Source of the DNA: JACMRP01 sp047302465
Lineage (GTDB): Bacteria > Bdellovibrionota > Bdellovibrionia > Bdellovibrionales > Bdellovibrionaceae
Assembly: GCF_047302465.1 (NCBI RefSeq)
Contig: NZ_CP178621.1
Coordinates: 2,728,001-2,792,000 of the forward strand
Length of the DNA stretch: 64,000 bases
Direction: 5' to 3'
This document shows positions 42,972 through 52,649 of the stretch, one piece after another. The notes below the pieces were generated by a model that saw only the letters and a program-made list of their open reading frames with translations, did no database searches and had not been told where the DNA came from. Every line of letters begins with the position of its first letter. Positions within the stretch are counted from its first letter, which is position 1. Made by a program: the position numbers and the translations under genes.

Positions 42972-43466
42972 ATGAGAAGACGTTATGAACTCCCAAAGCA
43001 AAAAAGCACGTTCGCATTGAACATCACATCAATGACCGACATGTTTACAATCATGCTCGTGTTCTTGTTGCAAACTTACTCGACTTCTGATGTTGAGATC
43101 ATTCCTGAAAAGGATATGCGTTTGCCACAATCCACATCATCTACCAACCCTGTTGAATCTATCAAATTGGTGGTTTCAAAAGAGTTGATCAAGATTGACA
43201 AGGAAAAGATCGCAGACATGAAAAACGCGGATTTCGAAGCGAAAGACATCGATCCAAACGATGCTAACTTCATTCTGCCTTTGTTTAACGAACTCGACAA
43301 ACTCGCTAAAGACGAAAAACTGAAAGATAACCCTGCTGTTAAAGAAGGACGTATTTTGTTGCAAGCAGACGCTGGACTCCCTTACTCAGTATTGAGAAAA
43401 GTGATGTACACTGCTTCGATGGCTGGATTTCCGCAGTTGAAATTAGTGACCCTCGTTGGAGATTAA
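42972..43466 (+). CDS. TolR/ExbD-like motor subunit with intact membrane aspartate
   Basis: A 164-aa ExbD-type protein, one membrane helix (about 18-36: NITSMTDMFTIMLVFLLQTY) with the functional Asp at residue 23, and a periplasmic domain ending LLQADAGLPYSVLRKVMYTA. It lies 3 bp after the other TolR-like gene and is followed 1 bp later by the TPR gene. It is probably the proton-translocating partner, equivalent to AglQ or AglS in Myxococcus; which one cannot be decided here. Confidence 0.92.
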   Translation: MRRRYELPKQKSTFALNITSMTDMFTIMLVFLLQTYSTSDVEIIPEKDMRLPQSTSSTNPVESIKLVVSKELIKIDKEKIADMKNADFEAKDIDPNDANFILPLFNELDKLAKDEKLKDNPAVKEGRILLQADAGLPYSVLRKVMYTASMAGFPQLKLVTLVGD

Positions 43467-43467
43467 T

Positions 43468-46400
43468 ATGAGCTCACGTTTTTTCTGGATCCTACTTGCA
43501 ACGATTGTTGTTTCTGAACCAAGCTTCGCAAAGAAGGAGGCAGGCAAAGGCTTGCTTCCTGAAGTGCGTATTGGCGAAGGCGGAAACGAAACCGATAACG
43601 ACAAAAAGGCTCTGACTTCCGAGATCCTCATTACTCGTTCTGAGAATAAAGCGATTGATTCTCTTCAAAAGCTAATCAAAACCAAAAAGCCAGGCAGTCC
43701 AGAAAACGCGGACCTTCTCTATCGTCTTGCTGAACTTTACATGAGACGTTCTAAATCCGGTCGTTTTTTTGATATGAATCAAAACAACCCGGTTGTTAAA
43801 ATGAGCTCCTTCCCAATTCCAAATGAACGTGGCGCAGATGCAATCAAACGCGCTATTTCTGTTTTTTCACGTATTGAAAAAGAAAATCCTAACTTTAAAG
43901 ATATGGATGCTGTCTTTTTCAATAACGCTTTTGCACACCAACAAATTGGCAAAAGCAAAGAGGCTTCGATCCTCTTTACTCGCTTAGTTGAAAAGTACCC
44001 TAAATCTCCTCTTATTGCGGATGGTACACTCGCTTTGGGTGAACTTCTCTATGATCAGGGTAAATTCCAACTAGCACTTGAGCAATTCTCAAAAATCGAG
44101 AAGATGCCAAAATCTCGCGTTTACTCTTACGGGTTGTATAAAGCCGCTTGGGCTTACTACAACTTGAAAGACTCTGAAAACGGGATCAAACGCCTTCTTC
44201 AAGTTGTAAAATCAAATCCTGCTTTGCAAGAGGGTGAGGTTCCAACAAACCGTCACAATCTTCGTAAAGAAGCTCTTCGCGATTTGACTATTTTCGTGGG
44301 TGACTCCTACCCTGCTGACAAGCTCTATGCCTTCTTCGAGAAGACAACTCAAAATAGCGAGCTCGGTTCTGCAATTATGGACATGGCGAAGCTGTACCTT
44401 TCACACAGCCGTCAAAAAGAGATGGGTATCTTCCTTGGTGAATTCATCGATAAGAATCCATCAAATCCTTACTTGGTAAAAGCAAATCTTTACCTTGTTG
44501 AAGCTTATGAAGACCTTAAGCAACGTGATAAAGTTGTAAGTCACCTTCAAGCAGCAAGTGACCTTTGTAAAGCCAACTCTTCTTGGAGAACACAACAGAA
44601 GCCAGAAGAAGCTGGTGAACATTGTGAAAAAGATTTCCGTCGCGATTCTCTTGAGATCGCAAAAAAATGGTGGGAAATCTGGTTGAAGAACAAACAAAAC
44701 GTCGCTTTCTCTGATTTAACTCAGAAATCTTTCCGTTTGATCCTCGACAACGAAGATCCAACTAAGCCAGACGTAAAAACTCACTTTGCTTTGGCGGAAC
44801 TTTTGTTCCAATTAGGTAAATACGATGAAGCTTCTGCTGAGTATAAGTTCGTGGGCGAACGCGCTCAAGAGCCTACTCTTCAACATGATGCTAACTACGG
44901 CGCTCTTTACTCTGTGGAAAAAGCTTTGGATAAATCCAAAGAAAAAGATCCAGCTAAAGACGCTCTTCGTAAAGAGCTTGCAACTATCTATTTGACGAAG
45001 CATCCAAACGGCAAATACTCATTCAACGTTCGCTTTAAGATGGGTCATATTGCCTACGAGGAAAACAACTTCCCAGAAGCTGAAAAGTGGTTGAAGCCTA
45101 TTGCTGACTCTAACAAAGATCCAGAGCTTAAGAAAAAGTCTGAAGATTTAATGTTGGATATGCTCAACATGAAGAAAGACTACGCTGGTTTGCAAAAGCT
45201 TTCTAAAAAGATCATCGCTGGCGGCGCTAACGAAGATCGCAAAAAGAACATGACAAAAATCTTGGAAGAGTCTCACTACTCTGAAATCCAAGACTTCTCT
45301 AAAACTGGTGAAGCAACGGCTGCAGCTCGCAAGCTTTTGGACTTCGCAAAAGAACACGAAGGCTCTGCTCTAGCGAAAGATTCTTTGTGGCAAGCACTAA
45401 GCCTTCTTTATGCTAACGGACGTCCATTCGAAGGCGCAGAGCTAAGCTTGCAGTATGCTAAGAAGTATCCACAAGACAAAAAGACTTTGGATGGTTTGAA
45501 AGATGCTGCGAAATCTTATGCTGAAATCGGTCAGCTTTTGAAAGCTGCAGAGACTTTGAAAATCATCGCTGATATGGATAAGAAACACGCCAATTCACAC
45601 CTTGAAATGGCGGCGGACTTCTTGCGCCTTGAAGGTCGCACGAAAGAATCTCGCGATATCTATAACAAACTCATGCAAGGCATGGATAACAAAAACCAAG
45701 CTCGTATGATTACTAAAATCATGGCGACTTACGGTGAAAACACCAAGAATCCTGAATACCAAAAGCTTCAAGAGAAAATCTTGGCGATCAATATGGAGCC
45801 TTATGCAACTCAAATCCTGATGGAACGCGCTGAAGCCCTTTTAGCTTCTGGCAAAAAGACTCAGGCTTTCGATGCTGCTAAGAAGATCATGGGCCGCAAT
45901 ATCTCTAACGACGATAAAGCCCCTGCCCGTTTGATCCAAGCTCAAGTGTTGGAATCAGAGTTGGTCCAGCAAAGCGTAAAAGCTAAGATGGACAAGTTTG
46001 CAATGGTTCTTGGCATGAAGACCGAGAAACTCGACAAAGCGCAAACTGCTTACTTGAATGCTTTAAGCCTCAGCAAAGAGGAAAAAGTAGTTCGCAAAGC
46101 TTTGGCAGGTCTTGATCGTTGTTATTCAAACTACATCGATAGCTTGAACAACATGCCAATGCCTGGCGGCTTGAAGCCAGATGAAAAAGAGATCCTAAAA
46201 CAGGAACTCACTAAAATCACGACTCCGATCCAAGGTAAAAAGGCAGAGAACGAACAACGCCTTAAAACATTGGTTGTGGTTCGCGCTACGACAGATGGCA
46301 AAGAGCGTGACTACACTGAGTTCAATCCTGAGTTTAGCATTGCTCCGTCTGTGTCTTACCCGCCAGCAGCCCAATTCGAGGCTTATCTGACGGCTAAGAC

Positions 46401-47184
46401 CGACATGAGCCCTTCTCGCGTGCAAAAGGGCCAGACCAAAGCCTGCGCTCGTACGTTCGCGACAAAGGATGCGAAGATCAATGCGATCTTGGATAACGCG
46501 AATAACTGCTATGTCTCAAAACAATACGATATCACTGAGAAGCTTGGTTTGGAGCTCGCTAAGTTCAAAGAAACACGCACATTAGGTCTTTATTACTTGA
46601 GCTTGGCTTCTGAAGCCCGCGATCAAAAAGAGAAAGCTTTGTGGCTCATTGATGAACTCATGAAGACTCAAAGTGAGAATGCGCTCGTTCAATACCAGAA
46701 GGGCCGTCTCATGTATCAGCTCGAAGATATCAATGCGGCGATTCCATTTTTTGCCAAAGTTGTAGACATGAATATAGGTTCGGCAGAAATCTCAACTTTC
46801 GCTGCAGTAAAAGCTTACACTGAAAAAGACTTTATCACATCCACGGAGAATTTCTCGCGCCTCACACAAGACCAGGTGTATAATTACAACATGGGACCTT
46901 TGTTCAGTGAAGCTTGGGCACAGCGTGGAGAGACAGAAAAAGGCCTTCAGTTAATCGCTGAATTATCCGCTAAGAAAAAGGACAACGTGGACATGTTATT
47001 ACAACAGGCCCACCTGATCGAGGCTTATAAATCATCTGATATCGCGACTGCTAAGCAGGTCTATGAACGCATTGGCAAGGTCACGTATAAGATGGATTTA
47101 AAAGACTGGATCGCTAAGAAGTTAACTTATCTAAAGGGCCAGGTCCCACCGCAAGGAAAGGTGACCTCTTTAGATAAAGAGTAG
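43468..47184 (+). CDS. Large exported TPR protein of the gliding complex (GltD/AgmU-like)
   Basis: About 1,238 aa from ATG 43468 (TTG 43456 rejected), starting with a signal peptide (MSSRFFWILLATIVVSEPSFAK). Many tetratricopeptide-type repeats are seen, for example LLYRLAELYMRRSK, HFALAELLFQLGKYDEASAE and SYAEIGQLLKAAETLKIIAD. Position in the operon, export and length recall AgmU/GltD of Myxococcus. It may be the periplasmic scaffold that links the inner-membrane motor with outer-membrane parts. Assignment to GltD is inference. Confidence 0.82.
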   Translation: MSSRFFWILLATIVVSEPSFAKKEAGKGLLPEVRIGEGGNETDNDKKALTSEILITRSENKAIDSLQKLIKTKKPGSPENADLLYRLAELYMRRSKSGRFFDMNQNNPVVKMSSFPIPNERGADAIKRAISVFSRIEKENPNFKDMDAVFFNNAFAHQQIGKSKEASILFTRLVEKYPKSPLIADGTLALGELLYDQGKFQLALEQFSKIEKMPKSRVYSYGLYKAAWAYYNLKDSENGIKRLLQVVKSNPALQEGEVPTNRHNLRKEALRDLTIFVGDSYPADKLYAFFEKTTQNSELGSAIMDMAKLYLSHSRQKEMGIFLGEFIDKNPSNPYLVKANLYLVEAYEDLKQRDKVVSHLQAASDLCKANSSWRTQQKPEEAGEHCEKDFRRDSLEIAKKWWEIWLKNKQNVAFSDLTQKSFRLILDNEDPTKPDVKTHFALAELLFQLGKYDEASAEYKFVGERAQEPTLQHDANYGALYSVEKALDKSKEKDPAKDALRKELATIYLTKHPNGKYSFNVRFKMGHIAYEENNFPEAEKWLKPIADSNKDPELKKKSEDLMLDMLNMKKDYAGLQKLSKKIIAGGANEDRKKNMTKILEESHYSEIQDFSKTGEATAAARKLLDFAKEHEGSALAKDSLWQALSLLYANGRPFEGAELSLQYAKKYPQDKKTLDGLKDAAKSYAEIGQLLKAAETLKIIADMDKKHANSHLEMAADFLRLEGRTKESRDIYNKLMQGMDNKNQARMITKIMATYGENTKNPEYQKLQEKILAINMEPYATQILMERAEALLASGKKTQAFDAAKKIMGRNISNDDKAPARLIQAQVLESELVQQSVKAKMDKFAMVLGMKTEKLDKAQTAYLNALSLSKEEKVVRKALAGLDRCYSNYIDSLNNMPMPGGLKPDEKEILKQELTKITTPIQGKKAENEQRLKTLVVVRATTDGKERDYTEFNPEFSIAPSVSYPPAAQFEAYLTAKTDMSPSRVQKGQTKACARTFATKDAKINAILDNANNCYVSKQYDITEKLGLELAKFKETRTLGLYYLSLASEARDQKEKALWLIDELMKTQSENALVQYQKGRLMYQLEDINAAIPFFAKVVDMNIGSAEISTFAAVKAYTEKDFITSTENFSRLTQDQVYNYNMGPLFSEAWAQRGETEKGLQLIAELSAKKKDNVDMLLQQAHLIEAYKSSDIATAKQVYERIGKVTYKMDLKDWIAKKLTYLKGQVPPQGKVTSLDKE

Positions 47185-47262
47185 TACTAAAAATTGAATA
47201 AGTATTGAACCAAAATGAAGTCGCTCTGCTAGTAATTCCGAAGACTTGTTATGGAGGAACAA

Positions 47263-47502
47263 TTGAAAACATTAATCGTAGGATTAATTGTTGTCTTGGG
47301 ATGTGTGTCAGCAGAGGCGAAGCAAAAGGTAACTCGTAAAGTCCAAGAGGTCAATTTCGGTGAAATGAACCTCAAAGGTACGATTCGAAATCCTGACGGC
47401 GCCTATCTCGTTCAGAAGAAGGGTATTAAGTTCCTTCCTCTTTACGATATTCAAAAGGATATGGACGGCCGCATTCGTGAATCTAGCCTTTATTTGAGAT
47501 AA
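47263..47502 (+). CDS. Small exported protein within the gliding operon
   Basis: About 79 aa from TTG 47263, which has GGAGG at 47254-47258 upstream and begins a signal peptide (MKTLIVGLIVVLGCVSAEAK); an ATG at 47251 would put the ribosome-binding site inside the gene. The short mature part (VNFGEMNLKGTIRNPDGAYL) has no recognised family. It sits between the TPR protein and the FHA/AgmX-type protein, so a structural role in the complex is possible. Confidence 0.7.
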   Translation: MKTLIVGLIVVLGCVSAEAKQKVTRKVQEVNFGEMNLKGTIRNPDGAYLVQKKGIKFLPLYDIQKDMDGRIRESSLYLR

Positions 47503-47539
47503 GTATTTTTTTACTTGTTAATGACTTTACGGGGTACGT

Positions 47540-48994
47540 ATGAACAATACTTTAATTGTTAAGCAACAGCTTAAGAACGGCACTGTTAAAACTTGGAAAC
47601 TGCGCAACTCGCAGCAGGTTTATACTTTCGGTGCTTCCCGCGTAGCGGATGTCATCTCAATCTCCCCTACTTCTAAAGGTATGCTCGGAACTTTCGAGTG
47701 CCGCGATGGCAAGTGGTGGTATATTGACATGAACATGGATACAGTGGGCGCAACAAACGAGTGCCAAATCTGTATCGATAGCGAAAAAACACTTGAGATC
47801 GCAAACTCTACAGTTCACTTAACCCCAGTGATCAGAGAAGCAGATCTTTACAATCGCCTTGAAAAAAACTCTCACGAAAATGACGGCCATAAAAAACCTT
47901 ATCAGCTTTTCCTCGTGAAATTGCATGACAAGGTTATCGAGACCCGCGTAGTACCGATGGGTCAAAGCTTCATCCCTGAAATGGCTGTTACCAAGAAAGT
48001 AATTCCTGCGAAGGACTCCTCTTCTTGGGTACAATACACTTTAGATCAATATCTCGTTCGCCAAAAAACCGTTTACTTGACGGCTGAAGAGGCGATGACT
48101 CGTATGACTCCTGCTACATTGATCGATAAAGACGCTAGAAAAGGTCTTATGATCGTTCTTTTGGTAGGCTTCATGGTGGGTGGACTCTCATTGTTGGGTC
48201 CAAAGAAAGAGGAAATCGCTGTGATGCTTCCTCCTCCACCGGCACAAAAAATTGTTGTTAAAACAAATCCTTTGAAAAAGAAAACCAAAGTTGCTGAGGC
48301 GAAACCAGTTCAGCAACCGCCTTCTGCACCTAAAGAGCAGAAAGCCGCGTCAGCTCCAGCTGGAGCTGGCAAAATTGCCAATATGTTGAAGGCAGTTTCA
48401 GATCCACGTATCTCTCGCTTGATCGGAAAAGTTTCTGCTCAAGCAGCTAAAAGCGGTAACGTCATCGTTTCTAACGGTGTAAAAGCTGGCTCGGGCGTAA
48501 GCGGTCGTGCATTGGCAGCTGTTGGTAACATGGACCGTTCTGGCCGTGACTACGGTACAGACTCCACTGCTCAAGGCGTGATGATTTCTACTGCCGGCCG
48601 TGGTGGCGGTAAAAACACTTCTGGTATCGGCGGCCTTGGTGCCGGTAACACTGGTAACGGTGGTGTTGGTTTGATCGAGGAAGAAAGTGAAATTGTCGGC
48701 GGCTTAGACCGCGAAGTCATCGCTCAGTACATCAAGTCCCAATTGGGTCAGATCTTGTACTGCTACGAAAGACAATTGAGCGCCAACCCTGATTTGTTCG
48801 GTAAAGTTGCTGTGAAATTTACGATTGCTGGCACCGGCTCTGTTGAAACTCAGGCCATTGGTGATACTACACTTAAAAACGCGACCGTCGAAGGATGTAT
48901 CTTGAATAAGGTTGCAAAATGGAAGTTCCCAGCCCCAGCAGGAGGGACAAAAGTGCTCGTCACTTATCCATTCTTATTCAAGAGTACAAACTAA
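47540..48994 (+). CDS. FHA-like / TM / AgmX-type protein of the gliding complex (GltG-like)
   Basis: A 484-aa bitopic protein. The N-terminal about 100 residues look like an FHA-type beta domain (IVKQQLKNGTVKTWKLRNSQ). One membrane helix is at about 202-220 (GLMIVLLVGFMVGGLSLLG). A Pro/Lys-rich span and a Gly-rich linker (about 330-385) lead to a C-terminal AgmX/PglI-type TonB-like domain (DREVIAQYIKSQLGQILYCY and VEGCILNKVAKWKFPAPAGG). GltG of Myxococcus has the same order. It probably couples the cytoplasmic motor side with periplasmic partners. Confidence 0.87.
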   Translation: MNNTLIVKQQLKNGTVKTWKLRNSQQVYTFGASRVADVISISPTSKGMLGTFECRDGKWWYIDMNMDTVGATNECQICIDSEKTLEIANSTVHLTPVIREADLYNRLEKNSHENDGHKKPYQLFLVKLHDKVIETRVVPMGQSFIPEMAVTKKVIPAKDSSSWVQYTLDQYLVRQKTVYLTAEEAMTRMTPATLIDKDARKGLMIVLLVGFMVGGLSLLGPKKEEIAVMLPPPPAQKIVVKTNPLKKKTKVAEAKPVQQPPSAPKEQKAASAPAGAGKIANMLKAVSDPRISRLIGKVSAQAAKSGNVIVSNGVKAGSGVSGRALAAVGNMDRSGRDYGTDSTAQGVMISTAGRGGGKNTSGIGGLGAGNTGNGGVGLIEEESEIVGGLDREVIAQYIKSQLGQILYCYERQLSANPDLFGKVAVKFTIAGTGSVETQAIGDTTLKNATVEGCILNKVAKWKFPAPAGGTKVLVTYPFLFKSTN

Positions 48995-49012
48995 GACGGA
49001 GGAACAAGTAAA

Positions 49013-49789
49013 ATGAAAACTCTCACTCTCACGTTGATGCTTTTAGGGAGTTCCTTAGCATACGCACAAACACCGGCCCCAGCAGCTGCAAAGCCTGCGG
49101 CTACTAACAGCGGATCCGACAAGCTTGACATTAAAAAGCTTGAGCAAAAGTATTGGTCAGCGAAAGATGACGACTTCGCAGTCGTTCAAAACAGACGCTA
49201 TACCAAAGCGAACCGCGTATTCTTGAGCTTGAACGCCGGCGTACCATTCAATGACGCCTTCAGCGCAGGTAGTATTTCCAGCGTAAACGTTGGTTACTTC
49301 TTCAACGAACGTTGGGGCTTGGATCTTGAATATAAAAATGGAAATTTGACCGACAACGACAGCACCAAGTTGTTCAATGAACGCTACGGTGTTTATCCAG
49401 ACCACAACGTATTCCAATCTTCACAGATCTTGTCTGTAACATTGGTACCGTTCTACGCAAAAATGAGCTTCATGGATACGTCCATTATCTACTTCGATAT
49501 GGGCTTCTCTGCAGGTGCTGGTATGTTGAACTATAGCATTAAGCAAGCTGCAGGCGACTTGAGTGAGTCTGCTCCGGTAGCAAAACTTGGCGTATTCCAA
49601 CAGATCTTCTTCACAGAGCACTTAGCTCTTCGTGCGGAACTTGCGAATACTTGGTCTAACCAACAAAGATATAAATACTACGTCACACTACCTACAAGTG
49701 TCGGTGGTGGTGCGGTAACGGATCGCGACCTTGGCAAGAAAATGATTAACGATACATCATTGCTATTGGGGCTTACGTACTGGTTCTAA
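49013..49789 (+). CDS. Outer-membrane beta-barrel protein of the gliding complex
   Basis: A 258-aa protein with a signal peptide (MKTLTLTLMLLGSSLAYAQ), an Ala/Pro spacer and amphipathic strands (ANRVFLSLNAGVPFNDAFSA, SVNVGYFFNERWGLDLEYKN) and a C-terminal strand ending in Phe (LLLGLTYWF), as needed for BAM. It fits the myxobacterial-type outer membrane barrel family found in gliding loci. It may be an outer-membrane part to which adhesion is transmitted. GGAGG precedes the ATG; 18 bp separate it from the upstream gene. Confidence 0.87.
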   Translation: MKTLTLTLMLLGSSLAYAQTPAPAAAKPAATNSGSDKLDIKKLEQKYWSAKDDDFAVVQNRRYTKANRVFLSLNAGVPFNDAFSAGSISSVNVGYFFNERWGLDLEYKNGNLTDNDSTKLFNERYGVYPDHNVFQSSQILSVTLVPFYAKMSFMDTSIIYFDMGFSAGAGMLNYSIKQAAGDLSESAPVAKLGVFQQIFFTEHLALRAELANTWSNQQRYKYYVTLPTSVGGGAVTDRDLGKKMINDTSLLLGLTYWF

Positions 49790-49833
49790 TAACCACGAAC
49801 TAGCAAGGGATTTTAGTTACTTTTGGGGGACGT

Positions 49834-51906
49834 ATGAAGACGAACAAATTATTACTTACCTTGATTACCGCGAGTGTGTCTGTGGGCACGGCACATGCGC
49901 AAACAAAAACTTACACTAAAAGTAGCAAGGTTCCTGCCTACCGTTTGGTTCAAAAAAACAAACGCGTAAATGATATTCCTCGTTTGAACATTGGCGACGA
50001 AAGAGAAATCGTTGCTAACATCAAACCGTTGAGTATTCCAGAGGCTGGACAAGTTAACTTGAATCCAATTTCAAGAAAACAGTCCCCTCCCCTTTTACAA
50101 TTCAACTTTGACATGACAAAGGTTGCTCCGGTAACAAATGCGAAAGCAGTTACTAACAGCAAAGCTATTCAAAACGTTCCAGACCTTAAGGTTTTGAATG
50201 AAATCCAAGATCCAGTTTTGGATAATGTCGAAGCTAAACCTGAATTGGCAGCAATTGTAGAGATGAAACCAAACGACTACAAAATGCTTCAGGCTTTGAT
50301 TTTCTTGGAATACCAAAAGAACTACGAATTGGCTTTCGGTCTATTCTCTGAACTTATGGAAGACCCAGAGTATCGCACCGAATCTTGGTTCAACTATGCA
50401 TTAACTGCCAAGGGACTTGGCTTGAACTCTGAGTTCCGCATGGGCATGATCAAAGTTGCTACCGATACAAAAAGCAAAGAATGGCAAGAAAGAGCCGTTC
50501 AGAAGCTTATTGAAAATGTAAATATCTTGAAGGTGTCTGATGTTAAGTACGTGGATCCTTTGATCACCAAGTACGACATTGACACTACTCAAAACGAAAC
50601 TTACCAAATGTACCGCGCCAAGTACTATCTTGAAGCTGGTCAATTGGGCCAAGTTGAAGACGCTTTGATCTTCATTGGTGATAAGTCTCCGAACTATCCA
50701 GAAGCTACTATGATTAGCGCTCTTTCACTGTACCGCCAAGGTAAAGTGGATGATGCGATCATCACTTTGAACAAGCTGATGGAAATGACTGAAAATGACA
50801 GAAAAGGCACAATCCGTAACGTTGCGGGTTTGACTTTGGGTCGTATGTACTTCCAAAAAGGTGCATACAAAGACTCTTTCCAAGCGTATTTGAAAGTCGA
50901 TAAAACAAACCCGATGTGGTTGCAAGCGATGACTGAGCAAGCTTGGACACAAATCATGGCTGAAGATTATGAAGGTGCTGCAGGAAATATGTTCTCTCTT
51001 CACACGGACTTCTTTAAAAACGCTTTCGTTCCTGAATCTTACACTGTACGCACAGTGGGTTACTTGAACCTTTGCCAATACGGTGACGGTATCCAAGTTC
51101 TAACGGACATGAAAAAGAAGTTCACTCCGTTGAAAACGAAATTGGCAACATATCAAACTGCCAACGAGAAACGCCCTGCTGCTTACTATGAAACGGTAAA
51201 AGCTTGGTTGAAGAATTCTGATCGTAAAGAAGTTGATGGTTTGCCACGTCCATTCATCGTGGAGTTGGCTCGTCACCCTTCTTTCACAGTTCCACAAACT
51301 GAAATCAACAGCTACGAAGATGAAATTGCTCGCTTCAACAAAGTAACAATGACTCTGATCGCTCGCGAGAAGACAGTTATGAAAAAAGCTGGTGAAGCTG
51401 GTAGAGAGATCAGCGAGATCCGCAAAAAGCTCATTGACGATAAAAATTCTGAATCTTTGAAAGCTAGCTTGGCAACTGCTGAAAAACGCCAAATGAGCTT
51501 TAAGATCCAACAATTTATTGCTCAAAAAGCTCGTACTTCAATCAAAAAACTTCGTGAAATGGGCATTGCCCGCATGGAGAAAGAAAAGTCTGACCTTCGC
51601 GAACAAGCAGGTACGGCTTTGAAAAGTCGTATGACTCAATTAGCTGGCGGCTTGAACCGCGTGCTTGAGCAAAACGAAGTCTTAGCTTACGAACTTTACT
51701 CTGGTGCTGGTGAGCACATCCGTTACCAAATGGCTGGCGGAGACATCAGCGAAAAAGAACGTCCGGAATTGAAAGTTGAAAAGGCAAAGAGCCTCAACTG
51801 GAACTTCCAGGGCGAAATCTGGGAAGACGAAGTGGGTCACTACCGCTCTTCTCTGAAAAACGTTTGTCCTCAAGAGGACAAAGTCACTAGCTTAGAAAAT
51901 AACTAA
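49834..51906 (+). CDS. Exported TPR / coiled-coil protein (GltE/AglT-like)
   Basis: A 690-aa protein with a signal peptide (MKTNKLLLTLITASVSVGTAHAQ). Residues of about 150-430 form TPR-like helix pairs (LIFLEYQKNYELAFGLFSEL, ALSLYRQGKVDDAIITLNKL). About 500-640 is a charged coiled coil (EKTVMKKAGEAGREISEIRK, SIKKLREMGIARMEKEKSDL). It resembles the exported TPR proteins AglT/GltE of Myxococcus in position, though it is longer. Periplasmic scaffold role inferred. Confidence 0.82.
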   Translation: MKTNKLLLTLITASVSVGTAHAQTKTYTKSSKVPAYRLVQKNKRVNDIPRLNIGDEREIVANIKPLSIPEAGQVNLNPISRKQSPPLLQFNFDMTKVAPVTNAKAVTNSKAIQNVPDLKVLNEIQDPVLDNVEAKPELAAIVEMKPNDYKMLQALIFLEYQKNYELAFGLFSELMEDPEYRTESWFNYALTAKGLGLNSEFRMGMIKVATDTKSKEWQERAVQKLIENVNILKVSDVKYVDPLITKYDIDTTQNETYQMYRAKYYLEAGQLGQVEDALIFIGDKSPNYPEATMISALSLYRQGKVDDAIITLNKLMEMTENDRKGTIRNVAGLTLGRMYFQKGAYKDSFQAYLKVDKTNPMWLQAMTEQAWTQIMAEDYEGAAGNMFSLHTDFFKNAFVPESYTVRTVGYLNLCQYGDGIQVLTDMKKKFTPLKTKLATYQTANEKRPAAYYETVKAWLKNSDRKEVDGLPRPFIVELARHPSFTVPQTEINSYEDEIARFNKVTMTLIAREKTVMKKAGEAGREISEIRKKLIDDKNSESLKASLATAEKRQMSFKIQQFIAQKARTSIKKLREMGIARMEKEKSDLREQAGTALKSRMTQLAGGLNRVLEQNEVLAYELYSGAGEHIRYQMAGGDISEKERPELKVEKAKSLNWNFQGEIWEDEVGHYRSSLKNVCPQEDKVTSLENN

Positions 51907-51920
51907 TTAAGGAGACGCAT

Positions 51921-52589
51921 ATGAAGAACGTAACAAACACAAAAAAAATGCTAGCGAGCTTCCTCATCGGCGGCTCTCTTGTGGTAGCACCTGCAGCTTT
52001 TGCTCAAACAACTGCAAAAGACGGTCTAACAAAGATCAAGTCGAATCTTGATAACTCAAAAACTAATTTGGGTGAATATCAAAAGAATCTAAAAACGGTG
52101 GACAAAAACATCGGCGAAATCAACAAGGCTAAATCCCAAGTTGACGAGCAAAGAAAGACCGTTCAAGGTTCTTTTGAAGAAAACAAAAAATCTCTTGTTA
52201 AAGTAGACGGCCAAGAAAAAGAAATTCAGGCTTTAATTGCCGAAGAAAAGAATAAAAAAGCTCAGGAAGAAAAGAAACTTCAAGAGCTCCAGGCAATGAT
52301 GACGAAGCTTCAGGAAAACATCCAGAAGCGTGAAGCAAATCTTGCTGAGTACGAAATGCAAATGGGCTCTGTCCAAGAAGAGAAAAAGATTTGGGCTTCT
52401 CGTGGCGAGCAAATTAAACAACAAGGACAAATGGTAGACCAACGTGCCCGTTCTTTGGCGACTTCCGAAAACGATTGGAAGAACAAGAAAAAGGGTTATG
52501 AAGGCGAAGTTGGACGTTGGAGCAAAGAAGTTGACCGTCAACAAAAACTCCATGACAATTATACTTCACTAACAGAAGTGAGAGACTAA
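51921..52589 (+). CDS. Exported coiled-coil protein, last gene of the gliding operon
   Basis: A 222-aa protein whose ATG at 51921 follows AAGGAGACG. A signal peptide (LASFLIGGSLVVAPAAFAQ) leads to an almost continuous coiled coil (about 40-215, Lys/Glu/Gln-rich). No enzyme domain is seen. Position suggests a periplasmic spacer or assembly factor of the gliding machine. An intrinsic terminator follows at 52621-52649. Confidence 0.8.
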   Translation: MKNVTNTKKMLASFLIGGSLVVAPAAFAQTTAKDGLTKIKSNLDNSKTNLGEYQKNLKTVDKNIGEINKAKSQVDEQRKTVQGSFEENKKSLVKVDGQEKEIQALIAEEKNKKAQEEKKLQELQAMMTKLQENIQKREANLAEYEMQMGSVQEEKKIWASRGEQIKQQGQMVDQRARSLATSENDWKNKKKGYEGEVGRWSKEVDRQQKLHDNYTSLTEVRD

Positions 52590-52620
52590 CCTAAGCGCTT
52601 TGTTTTATACGGACAAACCT

Positions 52621-52649
52621 AAAAGCTCTCCTTCGGGAGGGCTTTTTTT
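52621..52649 (+). terminator. Rho-independent terminator of the gliding operon (also carries the next gene's RBS)
   Basis: AAAGCTCTCC pairs with GGAGGGCTTT around a TTCG tetraloop (one G-T pair), followed by a T-run to 52649. The GGAGG in the 3' arm (52636-52640) lies 9 nt before the ATG of the next gene at 52650, so the hairpin both ends the operon and hides that gene's ribosome-binding site. Confidence 0.88.

Noticed and set aside
42414..43466. Tol-Pal system for the TolQ/TolR-like genes
   Set aside because: No tolA, tolB or pal nearby; the neighbours are GYF-PilZ, AgmX-type, TPR and VWA genes typical of a gliding locus.
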